Below are positions 23,374 to 34,698 of a DNA stretch of 64,000 nucleotides, in pieces. Where the stretch lies: positions 248,001 through 312,000 of the forward strand of contig JAVSML010025156.1 of assembly GCA_038503035.1 (NCBI GenBank). The letters are read 5' to 3'. This DNA is from Crocodylus rhombifer (taxonomy: Eukaryota; Chordata; Crocodylia; Crocodylidae). A model generated the notes under the pieces. The model did no database searches and was not told where the DNA came from. It saw nothing but the letters and a program-made list of their open reading frames with translations. Numbering within the stretch: the stretch's first letter is position 1; every line of letters begins with the position of its first letter. Position numbers and translations under genes: made by a program.

Positions 23374-23460
23374 TCTTATCTACGCTGGCATAAATGAAGT
23401 GTAAATCCTCTGATATCAGAGGAGTTACTCTGGCTTCAGACCAGTGTAAATCAGATCTGT
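23374..23460. repeat. Foldback repeat with 16-bp perfect palindrome
   Basis: CCTCTGATATCAGAGG (23407-23422) is perfectly palindromic. It is flanked by GGCATAAAT...GTGTAAATC and ACTCTGGCTTCAGACCAGTG, a diverged inverted arrangement. The pattern resembles old palindromic repeats common in reptile and bird genomes. Confidence 0.5.
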
Positions 23461-23968
23461 TATCAACCCCATAAGTTCTGCTGAACTTCCTTTCCATTCA
23501 TCTTCGTTTCAACCTGACATCTTCTGCCATTTTCAAAATGCTATCACATGCTGCAGCTTTCACCAAGATATAGATTGAAAGCGGAATGAATGCAAACATG
23601 GTTCTGGACTTTAGATGCAATTCTTCTGTTGCTAAGACCAGGGTAAGTTAGGAGGAACTCGGTGAAGTCACTAGCTAACAGTAGTCTGAAAAGAAATTCT
23701 GGACTAGACAGTGGGAATTAGGGGTGCTCATCACCGACCTGCAGTAACTTGCCTAGTTAGGTTGGTAATCAGCAGAAGGCTTAAGGATGTTCCTAGCAGC
23801 ATGATTCTCTCTCAGAGAGGAAGGATATATGCAAGCAGCATTAGGGTATATTTAGAAAATATTAATTCTTTTGCATCCAGGATTACAAAGATCTTGTCTG
23901 AGGTATGTTTCTAGGTAAGGCAAGATATTTTACATTTCTTCGCTGCCTGCACAGTTAGATGACCTCAT
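23461..23968. other. Unannotated, no gene or repeat recognised
   Basis: No supported feature in this stretch. Confidence 0.4.
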
Positions 23969-24770
23969 GGCTAGGGGCAGACATTCAAAAAGCCTGAGCT
24001 TGAATTGATTCAATCTTTGCAGGTTAGTCTAACCTGGCTAGGCTAAACCAGTTTGTAACCATGCAGCCATCTCCTCTGGACTGAAAAAATACAGGCACAT
24101 GCCTGCAGTGGCTCAGGCTTGAAGCAGTCCTCCCTTCCCTTTGACAGTGCTGAGCTGAGGGGGGTGTGGCCAGGCCCTGGCAGGATGCTCTGATTAGGGA
24201 CATCGCCCCTCCAAGCAGCCTAGTAGGGAATTGATAACACAGTGTTTGTCACCCCTAACTCAGTGTTTATCAGCCCATTAAGAAAACAGTAGAGGGACAT
24301 TACCAGCTACCTGTTGATTCTGTCCTTGTTCTGTCTGCCACAGCACAGACTGTAGCCAGCATGTGGTCTGCTAGCTAATGTTGAGAGGTGTCTGTGTAAG
24401 GCAGAGGGGAGGGTTGGGGAGCAGAAGAAGCCAGGCAGATGCCTGCAGTTTCTGTCAAGCTCCAACCAGGGAGCAGAGGGGAGGGGCCAGCCCTTCTGTA
24501 CAGTAGAGCACCCCACCCAGGCCAAAGAGTATGCTGGGATGCTGAGGGACTCTGATTTAACTTAAACCAGCAAGGGGTCTGGGACAGACATTGCATAAAT
24601 TGGTTTGACCCAAATCAGTTAAGTCTGATACTACATTCAACCAGGTTTATCTCAAACCAGTTTCAGTCATTTTCAAACTGGTTTATGTGCACTGAACATC
24701 TGTTCTGTTATAGGTTTAAACCAGTTTCTGATCATTTAAACTGTTTTACGTTTAATGTCTGTTCCTAGCC
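23969..24770. mobile_element. MITE-like DNA element, family B (802 bp, longest copy)
   Basis: The best inverted termini of the family are here: left GGCTAGGGGCAGACATTCAA, right (reverse-complemented) GGCTAGGAACAGACATTAAA. The body carries AACCAGTTT/AAACTGGTTT motifs in both orientations. A GC-rich core (about 24120-24560) makes it longer than the copies at 3716 and 55110. No transposase. No clear duplication of flanking bases. Confidence 0.7.
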
Positions 24771-25324
24771 CAAAATACTAATTGCCTTTTGTTTCCTTTT
24801 CAGCATGACACTTTCACATACCCTCAGTCTTAAGAAAGTGTTTATGTCCATCTCTGTTCAGGAAAGCACATCTGGATGAGCTCAAATGTTTCACTATACA
24901 GGGGCCTCCATGAGGTGCTCAGCATTTCAACTCAAATTCATTTAATCAGGAAGGAAAGGGATGTGGCACTTCTCAGGAGGTGCTCAGCTGTGCCCAACAG
25001 AATTAAGCTTGAGAAATGCACATTCTGATATTTCTTAGCATCCCTGAGAGAGATTGTGGTGACATGTGATAGAGATTTTGGATCCTTATATACATATTTT
25101 ATTTATTCATTAATTTAATTGAAACAAATTTTCTACTGCAAATAAGCACAGGGTACGTACAATGAATATTGTATTGGTTTTAAAAAACATGATATGGGCT
25201 GTATGTGATCAGAGTGTCCCCAGTGCTTATTTTTCAATTAAGTTCAAAACCACAAAAAATAGAGAATATATTAGGAGACTTTCTCTGCATTCATATCTAG
25301 GATATTGGTAGAAACAACTATAAT
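24771..25324. other. Unannotated, no gene or repeat recognised
   Basis: No supported feature in this stretch. Confidence 0.4.
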
Positions 25325-25440
25325 AATTCCTGTCTCTCAGGAGTGTTATGAGAATTAACTCATATTTGTAAAATGCTTTGAGTTCCTGGAATGAAATATA
25401 AAGCATTAAAAAAATACTCATAAATACAAAGTATTATTAT
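25325..25440 (+). repeat. L2/MIR-type 3'-end relic
   Basis: The plus strand reads CAGGAGTGTTATGAGAATTA, then a stretch with AAATGCTTTGAG and finally AAGTATTATTATT. This order (GTTGTGAGGATTAAA ... AAGCACTTTGA ... TATTATTATT) is the conserved L2/MIR 3' tail. It is ancient and diverged. Confidence 0.5.
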
Positions 25441-25889
25441 TTGGGGCTGATTTTCATAGGATCCCAAGAGTAAGCCTATTCAATTTTTATAAAATTACAA
25501 AGGAATATAATAATATGATTAAAGGTGCTACAACCTGACTTTTTGAACCCACACATAGCATGCCACTGTTTATATTGACTGAAAATCATCCTGTTCAGTG
25601 AAATTTACTGTGCCAATGAGTGATAGAAAGGTATGGTATTTATTTTTGTGATGGACATACGTCAGGGGTATTTAGGCACCTGCTGAGATGTTCAAAAGCA
25701 CCATCATGTAACTCTCATCAATACCTTCATCCCTAATTGACAAAATATCTATTAAAATCTAGTCCAAAGTGCCTAACTCCATTTTGAAAATGGAAGTTTG
25801 TCGCTACATCACATCACTGCTATTAAAAAGGTTACTTTAAAAATTAGAAGCCAGCTCCTGCTGACTAAGGAAGTGTACCAGGACCCATT

Positions 25890-26150
25890 TGTAAACATTG
25901 ATGGTAGTCCTGACCCAGTAAATAGTTTAAATAGGAAACAGCCCCCTGGCCCTGACGGTGCCCCTCGCTCGGTGCCCAACCTGCTGCCTCCTGTTCTCAG
26001 CCCCAGCCCCCCAGCGTGTGGGGCAGGGGGTGGGTGTAGGGCATGGGAAGCCCCAAGCTTGAATTCTGCCAGCCTGTTCATAGGGGGTACACCACCATGC
26101 TCAGGGGGTGCACGTGCACCCATGTGCACCCCCTCTGCATTGCCAATGCT
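25890..26150. repeat. GC-rich repeat-like patch with palindrome
   Basis: An abrupt GC-rich patch in AT-rich DNA, probably the core of a MITE whose ends I could not define. It contains the perfect 16-bp palindrome GGGTGCACGTGCACCC at 26106-26121. The overlapping frames on both strands are compositional. Confidence 0.4.
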
Positions 26151-26713
26151 TACCAAAGATTGTAATTAACTTTAATGATTGGTCAGTAAACAAAACAAAG
26201 AGCATATACATATATGAGAATGCGGTGTAAAACACGTTTTTCTTCCCACTATGAATAAATCTTTTCCATGGAAGCATTTAAGTGGATTTTCCACTAAGGT
26301 ATAATTTACTCCTGAATGCCTGAAGAGACGTGAACTGAAGATATTAATGTTCTGTTTCCAGATGAACAACCTTACATATGTATCCTGTGCAATGGATATG
26401 TATAAGGGACAGTCTGTTATGCATATGCTAGGAAGGTACATTAAGACCAGGAAGAGAGGCAGATTTAAAACAGAAAGGGGATGGATTGAAGTGAAAATAT
26501 TACAGAAGGTTGGTATGTGGATCCATGATTTTGAGTTTATAATAGAAAAAAATAACAGCTCAGAGGGTTTCCCAACAGGCCTCATTGCTGTGAATACAAC
26601 CAACCCAAGGAGTCTGAGCTAGGTTGTTAAGCATTTGAAAGATGGCTATCAATCATTGCTAAATGGAGTATTCTCAACGGTCCATCTCTTAGAGAAGCCA
26701 GTGCGTCCAACAC

Positions 26714-26885
26714 CTGTACTTTGAAATAAAGGTAGCAGTTGCCTTGAATAAGGGAAGGCCTGCTTGTTAAATGTAGCAAGTTGTTGGTGTCTAAATGGTA
26801 CAATGCTGTTCAATGCACCGCAGTGTTCAGAGAAAGGAGAGTGTTTTCCAAGGATGCAAGGTATTCTCTGTCTTCTTTTATTCTT
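26714..26885 (-). CDS. Candidate coding exon (172 nt), part of a minus-strand split gene
   Basis: The minus strand shows a strong acceptor (GATTTCTCAGTCTACTTACAG, 26886-26906), then 57 codons plus one base, then donor-like GTGTTG (26708-26713). The peptide starts KNKRRQRIPCILGKHSPFSE and includes RHQQLATFNKQAFPYSRQL. It is basic and polar, with no membrane segment or recognisable domain. It begins in phase 0, which fits the phase-0 end of 45114-45232. If the weak donor is not used, the frame runs to a stop at 26649-26651 and this would be the last exon. Alternative acceptors exist upstream at 26892-26894 and 26914-26916. Function unknown. Confidence 0.45.
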
Positions 26886-29800
26886 CTGTAAGTAGACTGA
26901 GAAATCATTATGTAATCTAGCTGATGAGCAGTGTGACTCAAGTCTGTTAAGCAAACCTTTATTTTGCTTTAATACCATTTTCTCTTTTTTTAAAACTTCA
27001 CCGTGATCACTGTTGTGAGGTTAATTTTTAATTAATCTGCAAGGAAAGAGCTAAGAAAGGTGCCGATGTATAAGGATTGCTGGAGTTTACAATCACGTCC
27101 AGTTTGTGTCAAGGGACCCTGCACCTTGATGAGGTTTGTGGTGTACAACCAGTGCTTTATTTGGTATAGAAATGTATATAAAGAACTATTTCCAGGAAAG
27201 AAGTAACTGTCTTACTGCTGCCCTTACAAGGGTCTACCTTGTTACTGTCATCACACCAAGCAGTTCCTACTGTATCCTCTGTTCATGAACACTGGGAACA
27301 CAGGGAAAGGAGACCCAAGAAGAGACAATGGAGGTATAGGTCACAGGGAAGAAAAGGGAGGATTCAGCTGGTTTTAAAATTATTATAACTTGATTCTGAT
27401 CTAAGAGGCCTTTATCACATCTATCTTCCTTCTAGGGAAGGATCAGAATATCTTTTTCAGTTCAGAGGCCCATTTTCATGTATTATGCACTTGTTTTAGA
27501 GGTGATGTCATGTTACGCATGAAGAAATAACAGACTTATTCTCTCCTGCATATGATGAAGGAAAATGGTTGTATATACAATATGTAATATAACGCAAAAG
27601 GCATTTAAACTCTGTTCACATCTATTCCTAGCAGGTGTCCAATTTTTTTCCCCACAATAAGTTGCTTTTGACAAAACAAAAGTTCTTATGAAAAGTATCT
27701 GCTGTCCTCAAAAAAGGAAAAAAAAATCACTTTCCAGAATACTGTAAATCCCCAAACTGAAAGGTTTTCACCCCAAAACCAAACCAAAAGCATTTCTGTT
27801 GAGGTATTTTGAATGACTATTGTACACGCATGTGTGCACACACACACACATTTTTTTGTGTGTGTTTTCTTTTCTATGAAATCCTGTTTTATCTCACCTA
27901 ATCCCAACGGTAATTGATACCAGCATTATGAAGGGTAGTTGAGAAGTAAACTCTGAATTCTGTAAATCCCCTTTGAAATGTCATTAGTGTTTTAACTACA
28001 TGCCTGTCATGTAGGTGAGGTATGTAGAAATCCCAAAATTATTAGGGCTAGATTCTGACTTTCCCCCTTAGCTGAGTAGCTGTCCAAGCAACAAAACGGT
28101 GAAACCTGGTCTGAGGTTCTTGGCAGGGCAGTCTAAAGGCGAATAGCTGAAAAGGGGGCAACTCAGAAATTATGAGCATTAGCCTCTTCTTCTGTATTGC
28201 TCCGTGACGTAATTAAGTTGGGGTCACTGGGGCAGCCGGCTTGGGTGCTGACCTGGTTGGGGAAAACAAGGTAGAAAAAGCCAGCTGTCACCACAGCCAC
28301 ACAATTGCACTGATAACGCAGCAGCAGCTGGATGTTGCCACTGCGCTAGTAGCCCGGTCGTATTGTTACACCTTTCATATTTCTATTTTAGAAATCCAAG
28401 AAAACAAGCAGAGGGAAGGAGCTGACTGTATTTCTAACTCAGACACCTATGCCCCAGCATACGTGTTAATCCCCCAGCAGCTTTTTCCTTTTGTCCTCCA
28501 TGTTCAGAGGAGAGTGGGAGTAAGATACTTCCTTCATCTTCTTTCCTCCATAGCATTGTTTGATCCAGCTTCCATTGAAGTCAGATGCTGTGGGTACATG
28601 TACACCATGGTGGCACCATCTCCATCTCAGTTGTTCCTGGTTACACACCATCCACCCAGACTTTTTTGTCTGCTCCGTGCTTGGAAATGCAATGGGGGAA
28701 GAGGAGGAGGTAGAAGAGAGGTGCTGTTTCTGAGTGTCCATTTCTTACAGATCTTGAGGCCTTGGTATCTGGCACGCTTGTGAGGAGCTACCAGGGACAA
28801 GTCCAGCACCATGCTTTTGGGTTTGGAGTGTGAGCAGGAGTAGGTATGGGGCATGTTAAAGACTACACTGCCCCAGGGTATGCTGTTCCTTCAAAGTTGA
28901 CTTGCAAGACTTGCATTTAGTACCTAGAGTTAATGAGAGTTTTTCCATTAATTTTACTGACTTTGTATAGAGCCCTTGATGCAGAACCCAGAAAAATTTA
29001 GCCCGTTAGGTGCTGAAGTCAGTGTGTGAATATCTTAACTCATTTTAGTCTGTCAAAATTGCATACAAATACAGAACCTATTTTGGTAAATATGATTTTC
29101 TGAAGCCCAAATGCAGAAACATTAACTTACAAAGTGTAATAGAAAAGCAACTAATCTTCTAGAAAGTGTGTTGATGTGATATGACAGTGCAGAATTCTTA
29201 TCTCATTAGTGACTGATATTGTGCATAGAAAAGGTGAAAATGCAATATGTTTTTGTCATATGAAATACAGTTAATTTTGCTCATTTCCACTAGGGAAATT
29301 TCTAGGTAATTTTGTCAACATGCTCTGTAATGAAATGGATTTCAGGACTCACAGGCTCAGAGCACTAGCTTTCTCAGAAATAGGAATAACAATTTTTAGT
29401 CTCACTCGGGAAGCTGCAGAGAACTATAAAAAACATAAATATTTTAAATTGTAACACTTTAAAAGATTAGAAATCAGCCATGAAGAAACTGGCTTCTCCT
29501 TTTTCCAGTGGGAGAGGGAAAGAATAACAGCAAAAGAAATCAGAAATGAAGAAAAGCACAAGCTATATATGAGAATTGAGCCAACTCATAAGAAAGGAGC
29601 AACTGAGTTCGGATAGAATAAGAGCTGGCCTGAATCTTGGTGGCTTTGGTTAAGACTCATGGTGTAACATAACGGCAACTTTTATGTATTGTATTTCCTT
29701 TATTAGGTGGTCCACTGAAGGATAGTAGACTACTCCTGCAGCCAGCTATTAGAGTTTTCCTTTAGTTAAAAGTAGTAGATGCCTGTGCATGGGTGCTTTG

Positions 29801-30115
29801 GGTTCAAGCTCTGCTAGCAATTCAGGGAAAGCATTGTTACAACACAGAAAATATCATAAAGTGAAAAATGCTTTTCTCATAGCATTCCCATTTGGACAAG
29901 ATGTGGGCAACTGTTTTTTGTATATATACATCTGGGGTGCAGATGACAGAAGTGACAATTTTTGCCTGATCGGTCTGCAGAAAGCAATATATAGCTGTGA
30001 CCAAACACAAGTGCACAGCTGCAGACAGCTTCAAAAATGACCAATCAGGTGAATATCTGATGCCTCATGCAATGAGAGGTCAGATTAAGACATTTCAAAA
30101 TATAGCATCTTTTGT
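26886..30115. other. Intron-like, microsatellite at about 27825-27872
   Basis: Contains a CA run followed by T and GT runs near 27825-27872 that can form a hairpin. The longest open frame of the window (28241-28783, plus, 180 codons) lies here. It is overlapped by open antisense frames and has no domain, splice or start context, so it is not called a gene. Confidence 0.45.
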
Positions 30116-30440
30116 AACTTCTGTCTGAGGAGCTCCCAGCCTGTTGCTTTTTCCAGAATGGGAGAATGTTGCTGTTTTCAGAATGGGAGCCCCCCTGAGT
30201 TGGGGGGTCTCCAGTATACCCCATTCTTCAGCACCAGCTGGGAAGCCCCAAGAATGACCTCCCTCCGCTGCCTTCCCCTCCCCTCCCCCTCCGCACCCTT
30301 CTGAAAACAGGGAGCACTGGCAGAGAGCCTGGCCATTGCTATGGGAGCCTGGCTGCGGGATCCCGGTCACAGCTAGATTCCCCTCCCTGCCAGAACCAAC
30401 AGTGAACTTCTGTTTGGTCTGGAGTAACATTGTAACTCAG
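30116..30440. repeat. GC-rich repeat-like patch
   Basis: A sharply bounded GC-rich segment with a local duplication (CAGAATGGGAG at about 30153 and 30179) and C-rich tracts. It resembles the core of a non-autonomous DNA element. The ends both carry AACTTCTGT (about 30117 and 30405) as a direct motif, so the class is unresolved. Confidence 0.35.
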
Positions 30441-30927
30441 AGCACTTTGCAGAAATAATTCTGAGTTATAGGTGGGAGCTGCACTTCTGTCTGCACCCCT
30501 GTTTAATAATGTATGTTCTTTCTCTTTGTTAAGTGTTCAGCTCAGGGTGAATTTTACGGCCCTGCCTGGTGACACAGAGCCCAGACAGGAGTGTTTTGGA
30601 GGGTTTTTGCTGTGTGAGAAGGGCAGAGGTTAACAGAAGGGTTATGGATATGAGTCTATGACTGTGGGGTAGGAAATTAGAACTGAGAGATTCAATAGTA
30701 TGTCACTCCACTGTTGTTATTTACTTGACAGTGCTTGCAGCTGTGGATTTCAGTATACTGAGACAATTCTGATCCCTGATCCAAAGCATTTCCATAATAT
30801 GATGTTACCTCCAGAAATGGGACAACAGGCTCTGAGGAAGGTACTCCAGCTGTAAAATGAATGTTGACCAGTGCTGGTTTCACTATGCAACTTGTGAAGC
30901 AAATAAAACAATTAGCTACCTAACCAC

Positions 30928-31300
30928 CAGGGATGCTAGTTTTCTATGATTAAAAAAAACCCTAAAATTCTCTGATAAAAACCATAAAAATCCATGTATT
31001 TCCATGGGCCCCCCCACCCCCTGCTGATTAGCCAAGGGGCTCTGGCAGAAGCCCCACCCCTCGCTGCAGATTGGTTGAGAAGGGAAGACCCCCCATGATG
31101 GGCAGCCCTCTTGGCCACAGAGTGACAGAGGAAAGAGGGGGCTTCACTTCCCTGTGTTCCACCAGTTTCTCCCCTTTCTTGGGCTACCACAGCAGCCATG
31201 AGAACTGCTGGTTCCCACTGGGGAGCCAGCATTTTATTTTCAGTAAATTTTCATTTTCATACAATTTCAGTAAAATTTCATTTTATTTTCACACTCCTTT
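30928..31300. mobile_element. Probable non-autonomous DNA element
   Basis: It starts near CAGGGATGCTAGTTTTCT with A-rich motifs (AAAACCCTAAAATTC), has a GC-rich centre with CCAATCAGC-like inverted pieces, and ends in repeated TTTTCAGTAAA/TTTCATTTT blocks near 31300. The layout (AT-rich arms, GC core) matches other MITE-like elements here. I could not prove inverted termini or duplications. Confidence 0.4.
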
Positions 31301-31869
31301 AGCCAAGTGTGTGGAATGAGAGACCAAGAAGAGGCAATGATCATCCACATATGTATTTTTTAAATATTTCTAAATACAATCACAGTAGCATTTTTGTGCT
31401 CATGTTAAAGAAGCATAAGAAGTCAAGATGCTTTAAGAAGCCTGTACCAGTCAGATGGCATGTCTTATCTCTCCACACCAAACCTAAGAGAAATGTGGAA
31501 ATGAAAATACCTAAGAACAAGTAAATGTTAAAGCACTGGTAATATAATTCTGCTATATCAGTTAACTGTAGGCCCAATCATACTTGTATCAGTTTATCTG
31601 TTTGTCATAAAAGCCTTTCCATGGGATTGCTATGCTTAATAAAACATAATTTATCTCATAAAATGTATATAATTTAAACAGCCCTACACTAGAACTGTGG
31701 AATTTTCAAGAGAAATTAATGCAACTGGCACCCATATCCCAACTAGGATTTTACCACTTAATTCCTTAAGATTCCTTTGAACTGTGTTGTCTCACTCATC
31801 TGCTTGGAGAAACAGGAAATGGAAATACCTTTTTGCAAGGTCAGGTAAGGTAGCCTTATCCTTTAAAAT
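31301..31869. other. Unannotated, no gene or repeat recognised
   Basis: A donor-like GTAAGG at 31846-31851 has no convincing coding exon in front of it. Confidence 0.4.
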
Positions 31870-31982
31870 GATCTGCAAATACAGATCATTCCCCTGTCTG
31901 TTCACCAGGGCACCCCAAGGAAAGGCAAGGTTCAATGGTCATAAACTCCTAGAAGACTGTTATAGGCTGGACATAAGGAAAA
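31870..31982 (+). mobile_element. Older CR1 copy, left part (interrupted)
   Basis: The plus frame ends in LFTRAPQGKARFNGHKLLED followed by CYRLDIRK, the conserved C-terminal tail of CR1 ORF2 (compare LFTRAPPGKTRTDGYKLLEG in the copy at 35722-36545). The expected continuation NFF-V is missing here and resumes at 34498, after a younger CR1. Confidence 0.7.
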
Positions 31983-34496
31983 TAACAAGGCAGTTAAGGG
32001 GAAAGAGACTTAATGGTGGGGGTCTACTACAGACCACCCAACCAAGGGGAAGAGCTAGACCGGGAATTCTTCAGTCAGCTCATGGAGCTAGTTAGGTCAA
32101 AGGACGTGGTCATCATGGGTGACTTGAACTTTCCAGACATCTGCTGGGAAGAGCAGTCAGCCAGGTCTGACCGCTCACATGGGTTCCTAGCCAAAATGCA
32201 GGACCTCCATCTAACCCAGGAGGTGCACAGCCCCACCCTGGGAAATGCCTTGTTGGACCTGGTGCTGGCCACAGGTAACGACGTGGTGAGGGGGGCTGTG
32301 GGTGCTGGAATTCACCATCCAGCGCAAGGTGGCAAAGGCCTGCAGCAAGGCAGCAGCCTTAGATTTCAGGAGGACGGACTTCAATGAGCTAAGAATAGTT
32401 GGGGAAGCACTGAGGTCCCAGAGGGAAGGGGAGGGGAGCCAGGTGTCCAAGAAGAGTGGTTGTTCCTTAAGGAGATGATCCTCCAAACCCAAAGGGAGGT
32501 AATCCCAACATGGATCAAAGGGAGCAGGAGGGCGCAAAAGCCCCCATGGCTCACCAAAAGCATCCGGAAATGTCTCCTAGCTAAAAGGGAGGCGTACATC
32601 CAATGGAAGGGAGGGGCCATCACCAGGGAGGACTATACTGCAGTTGCTTGGGGATGCAGGGGAGCAGTCAGGAAGGCTAAGGCGGAGATGGGACTGGGAC
32701 TAGCTTCCTGGATCAGGGACACCAAGAAGTCCTTTTTAAATACATAGGGGGCAAAAAGAAGGTACTGGGTAACGTGGGGCCCTTGCAAGACATGCTAGGA
32801 AATTTGGTCGTCACACCAGACGACAAAGCTAACCTATTTAATGACTTCTTTATCTCCATTTTCCTGAGCAGGGACTGGATCAACACCCCCACTGGGCCCC
32901 CCTTAGGCCCCAGGGGAGGTGCACCTAGGCCAAGGGTTAGGGAGGATCTAGTCAGGGAACTTTTGGAGGGACTGGATGTATTTAAATCAGCTGGTCTGGA
33001 CAATCTCCACCCTAGAGCGCTGAGGGAATTAGCTGAGGTCATTGTGGGACCCGTGGCATAGCTTTACGAGCACTTCTGGTGCTCTGGTGTGGTGTCAGAG
33101 GAATGGAAGAGGGCCAGTGTGGTTCCCATCTTCAAAAGAGGAAGGAGGACCTGGGGAACTATAGGCCAGTTAGTCTTACCTTGATCCTGGGTAGGCTTTT
33201 TGAGAGAATTATTCTGGCACATGTCCACAAGAGGCCAGCAGGGGAGATTATACTTAGGGGCAACCAACAGGTTCATTAGAGGCAGGTCCTGTCAGACCAA
33301 CCTGGTGGCCTTCTACAACCAGGTCACCAAATCCTTAGATGCAGGGGTAGCAGTGGACATAGTCTTTCTGGACTTTCGGAAGGTCTTCAACACTGTCTCT
33401 CACCCCGTTCTCATTAAGAAACTGGGAGACTGTGGTGTCTACACCTACACAGTGAAATGGGTCGCCAACATGCTGGAGGGCTGCACCCAGAGAGTGGTAG
33501 TGGATGGTCATTTTTGACCTGGAGGGATGTGGGCAGTGGGGTTCTGCAGGGCTCGGTCCTCAGGCCCGCACTGTTCAACATCTTCATCAGTGACTTGGAC
33601 GAGGGGGTAAACAGCACCCTGTTCAAATTTGCTGATGACACTAGGATGTGGGGGAATGTGGGCATGCTAGAAGGAAGGAATAGGCTACAATCGGACCTAG
33701 ACAGGTTACAGGGGTGGGCAAACGAGAATAGGATGGGATTCAACACTGTCAAGTGCAAGGTGATGCACCTGGGGAGAAAGAACCAGCACCATACCTACAG
33801 GCTGGGGAACTCCCTTCTCGGCAGTGCTGAGTCATCATTGATGCCAAGATGAACATGGGCCGGCAGTGTGGGCATGCAGTCAGGAAGGCCACCTGCACCT
33901 TGTCGTGCATCCACAGACGCATCTCGAGCAGGTCCAAGGAGGTGATCCTCCCCCTCTATGCAACACTGGTCAGGCCGCAGCTGGAGTACTGCGTCCAGTT
34001 CTGGACACCGCACTTCAAGAGGGATGTGGACAACATAGAGAGGGTCCAGAGGAGGCCACTCGCATGATCAGGGGGCAGCAGGGCAGGCCCTATGAAGAGA
34101 GGCTACGGGACCTGAACCTGTTCAGCCTCCACAAGAGAAGGCTGAGGTGGGATCTTGTGGCCTGTTACAAACTAGTCAAAGGGGACCAGCAGGCATTGGG
34201 GGAATCACTGTTCCCCCGAGCACTCCCAGGAGTGACTAGAAATAATGGTAACAAGCTGGCAGAGGGTAAATTCAGATTAGACATCAGGTGGCGCTACTTC
34301 ACTGTCAGGGCAGCTAGGATCTGGAACCAACTCCCAAGAGAAGTGGTGCTGGCTCCTACCCTGGGGGTCTTTAAGACAAGGCTAGACAGTCACCTTGCTG
34401 GACTCGTTTGACCCCAGTACTCTTTCCTGCCGTGGCAGGGGGTCAGACTTGATGATCTGCTCAGATCCCTTCTGACCCTACTAACTATGAAACGAT
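31983..34496 (+). mobile_element. Younger 5'-truncated CR1 LINE (about 2.5 kb)
   Basis: It begins inside the ORF2 endonuclease coding region and ends with the CR1 3' UTR: GGGGTCAGACTTGATGATCT, then TCAGATCCCTTCTGACCCTA and a short terminal repeat ACTATGAAACGATG. The flanks share GAAAA (31978-31982 and 34497-34501), which may be the target duplication. The host sequence on both sides is another CR1 in the same orientation. ORF1 and the 5' UTR are absent. Many frameshifts show it is dead, though the reading frames are much less decayed than those of other CR1 pieces here. Confidence 0.85.
32013..34411 (+). pseudogene. CR1 ORF2 pseudogene: endonuclease end, reverse transcriptase, C-terminal region
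   Basis: Pieces of one ancestral frame follow in order. 32013-32280 encodes the end of an APE-type endonuclease (GVYYRPPN, then IMGDLNFPDICWEE). 32460-32747 encodes the linker (PPWLTKSIRKCLLAKREAY). 32774-33061 starts the reverse transcriptase, followed by GNYRPVSLT near 33151. Motif A is at about 33353-33406 as VFLDFRKVFNTVSH, where the usual second Asp of AFD has become Asn. Motif B reads SGVLQGSVLRP. Motif C keeps FADD at 33628-33639. 33700-34411 holds the C-terminal region (YEERLRDLNLFSLHKRRLRW). At least five frame changes separate the pieces. In a live element this protein nicks DNA and copies the element RNA by target-primed reverse transcription. Confidence 0.85.
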
Positions 34497-34698
34497 GAAA
34501 AACTTCTTTATTGTCCCAGTCCCAAGGGGCCTGGGATAAACTCCCTAAACTCTAGACACTTTCAAGAAACAGTTGGATGCCTATCTTACTGGGACCATTT
34601 GACCCCAGCTGACTTCCTGCCCTGTGGGCAGGGGGCTGGACCTAATGGTCTTGCAAAGTCCGCTCCAGCTCTAATGTCGATGTAATCTATGAAATCCC
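34497..34698 (+). mobile_element. Older CR1 copy, right part (3' end)
   Basis: The sequence resumes with AACTTCTTTATTGTCCCAGT, the direct continuation of the tail broken at 31982. It proceeds through CAAGAAACAGTTGGATGCCT to a second complete CR1 3' UTR (GGGGGCTGGACCTAATGGTC) and the terminal AATCTATGAAATCC. Two CR1 3' ends in tandem with one split frame show nesting and not tandem insertion. Confidence 0.75.

Noticed and set aside
26172..26603. 143-codon minus-strand frame and overlapping plus frame 26347-26622
   Set aside because: The opposed open frames have no homology I recognise, and the region is simply low in stops.
28241..28783. Longest open frame of the window (180 codons, plus strand)
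   Set aside because: Open frames overlap it on the other strand, the translation has no recognisable domain or splice context, and a frame of this length is expected somewhere in 64 kb of sequence.
31784..31851. Exon-like segment before a GTAAGG donor on the plus strand
   Set aside because: No acceptor and no convincing peptide. It lies just upstream of a CR1 fragment.
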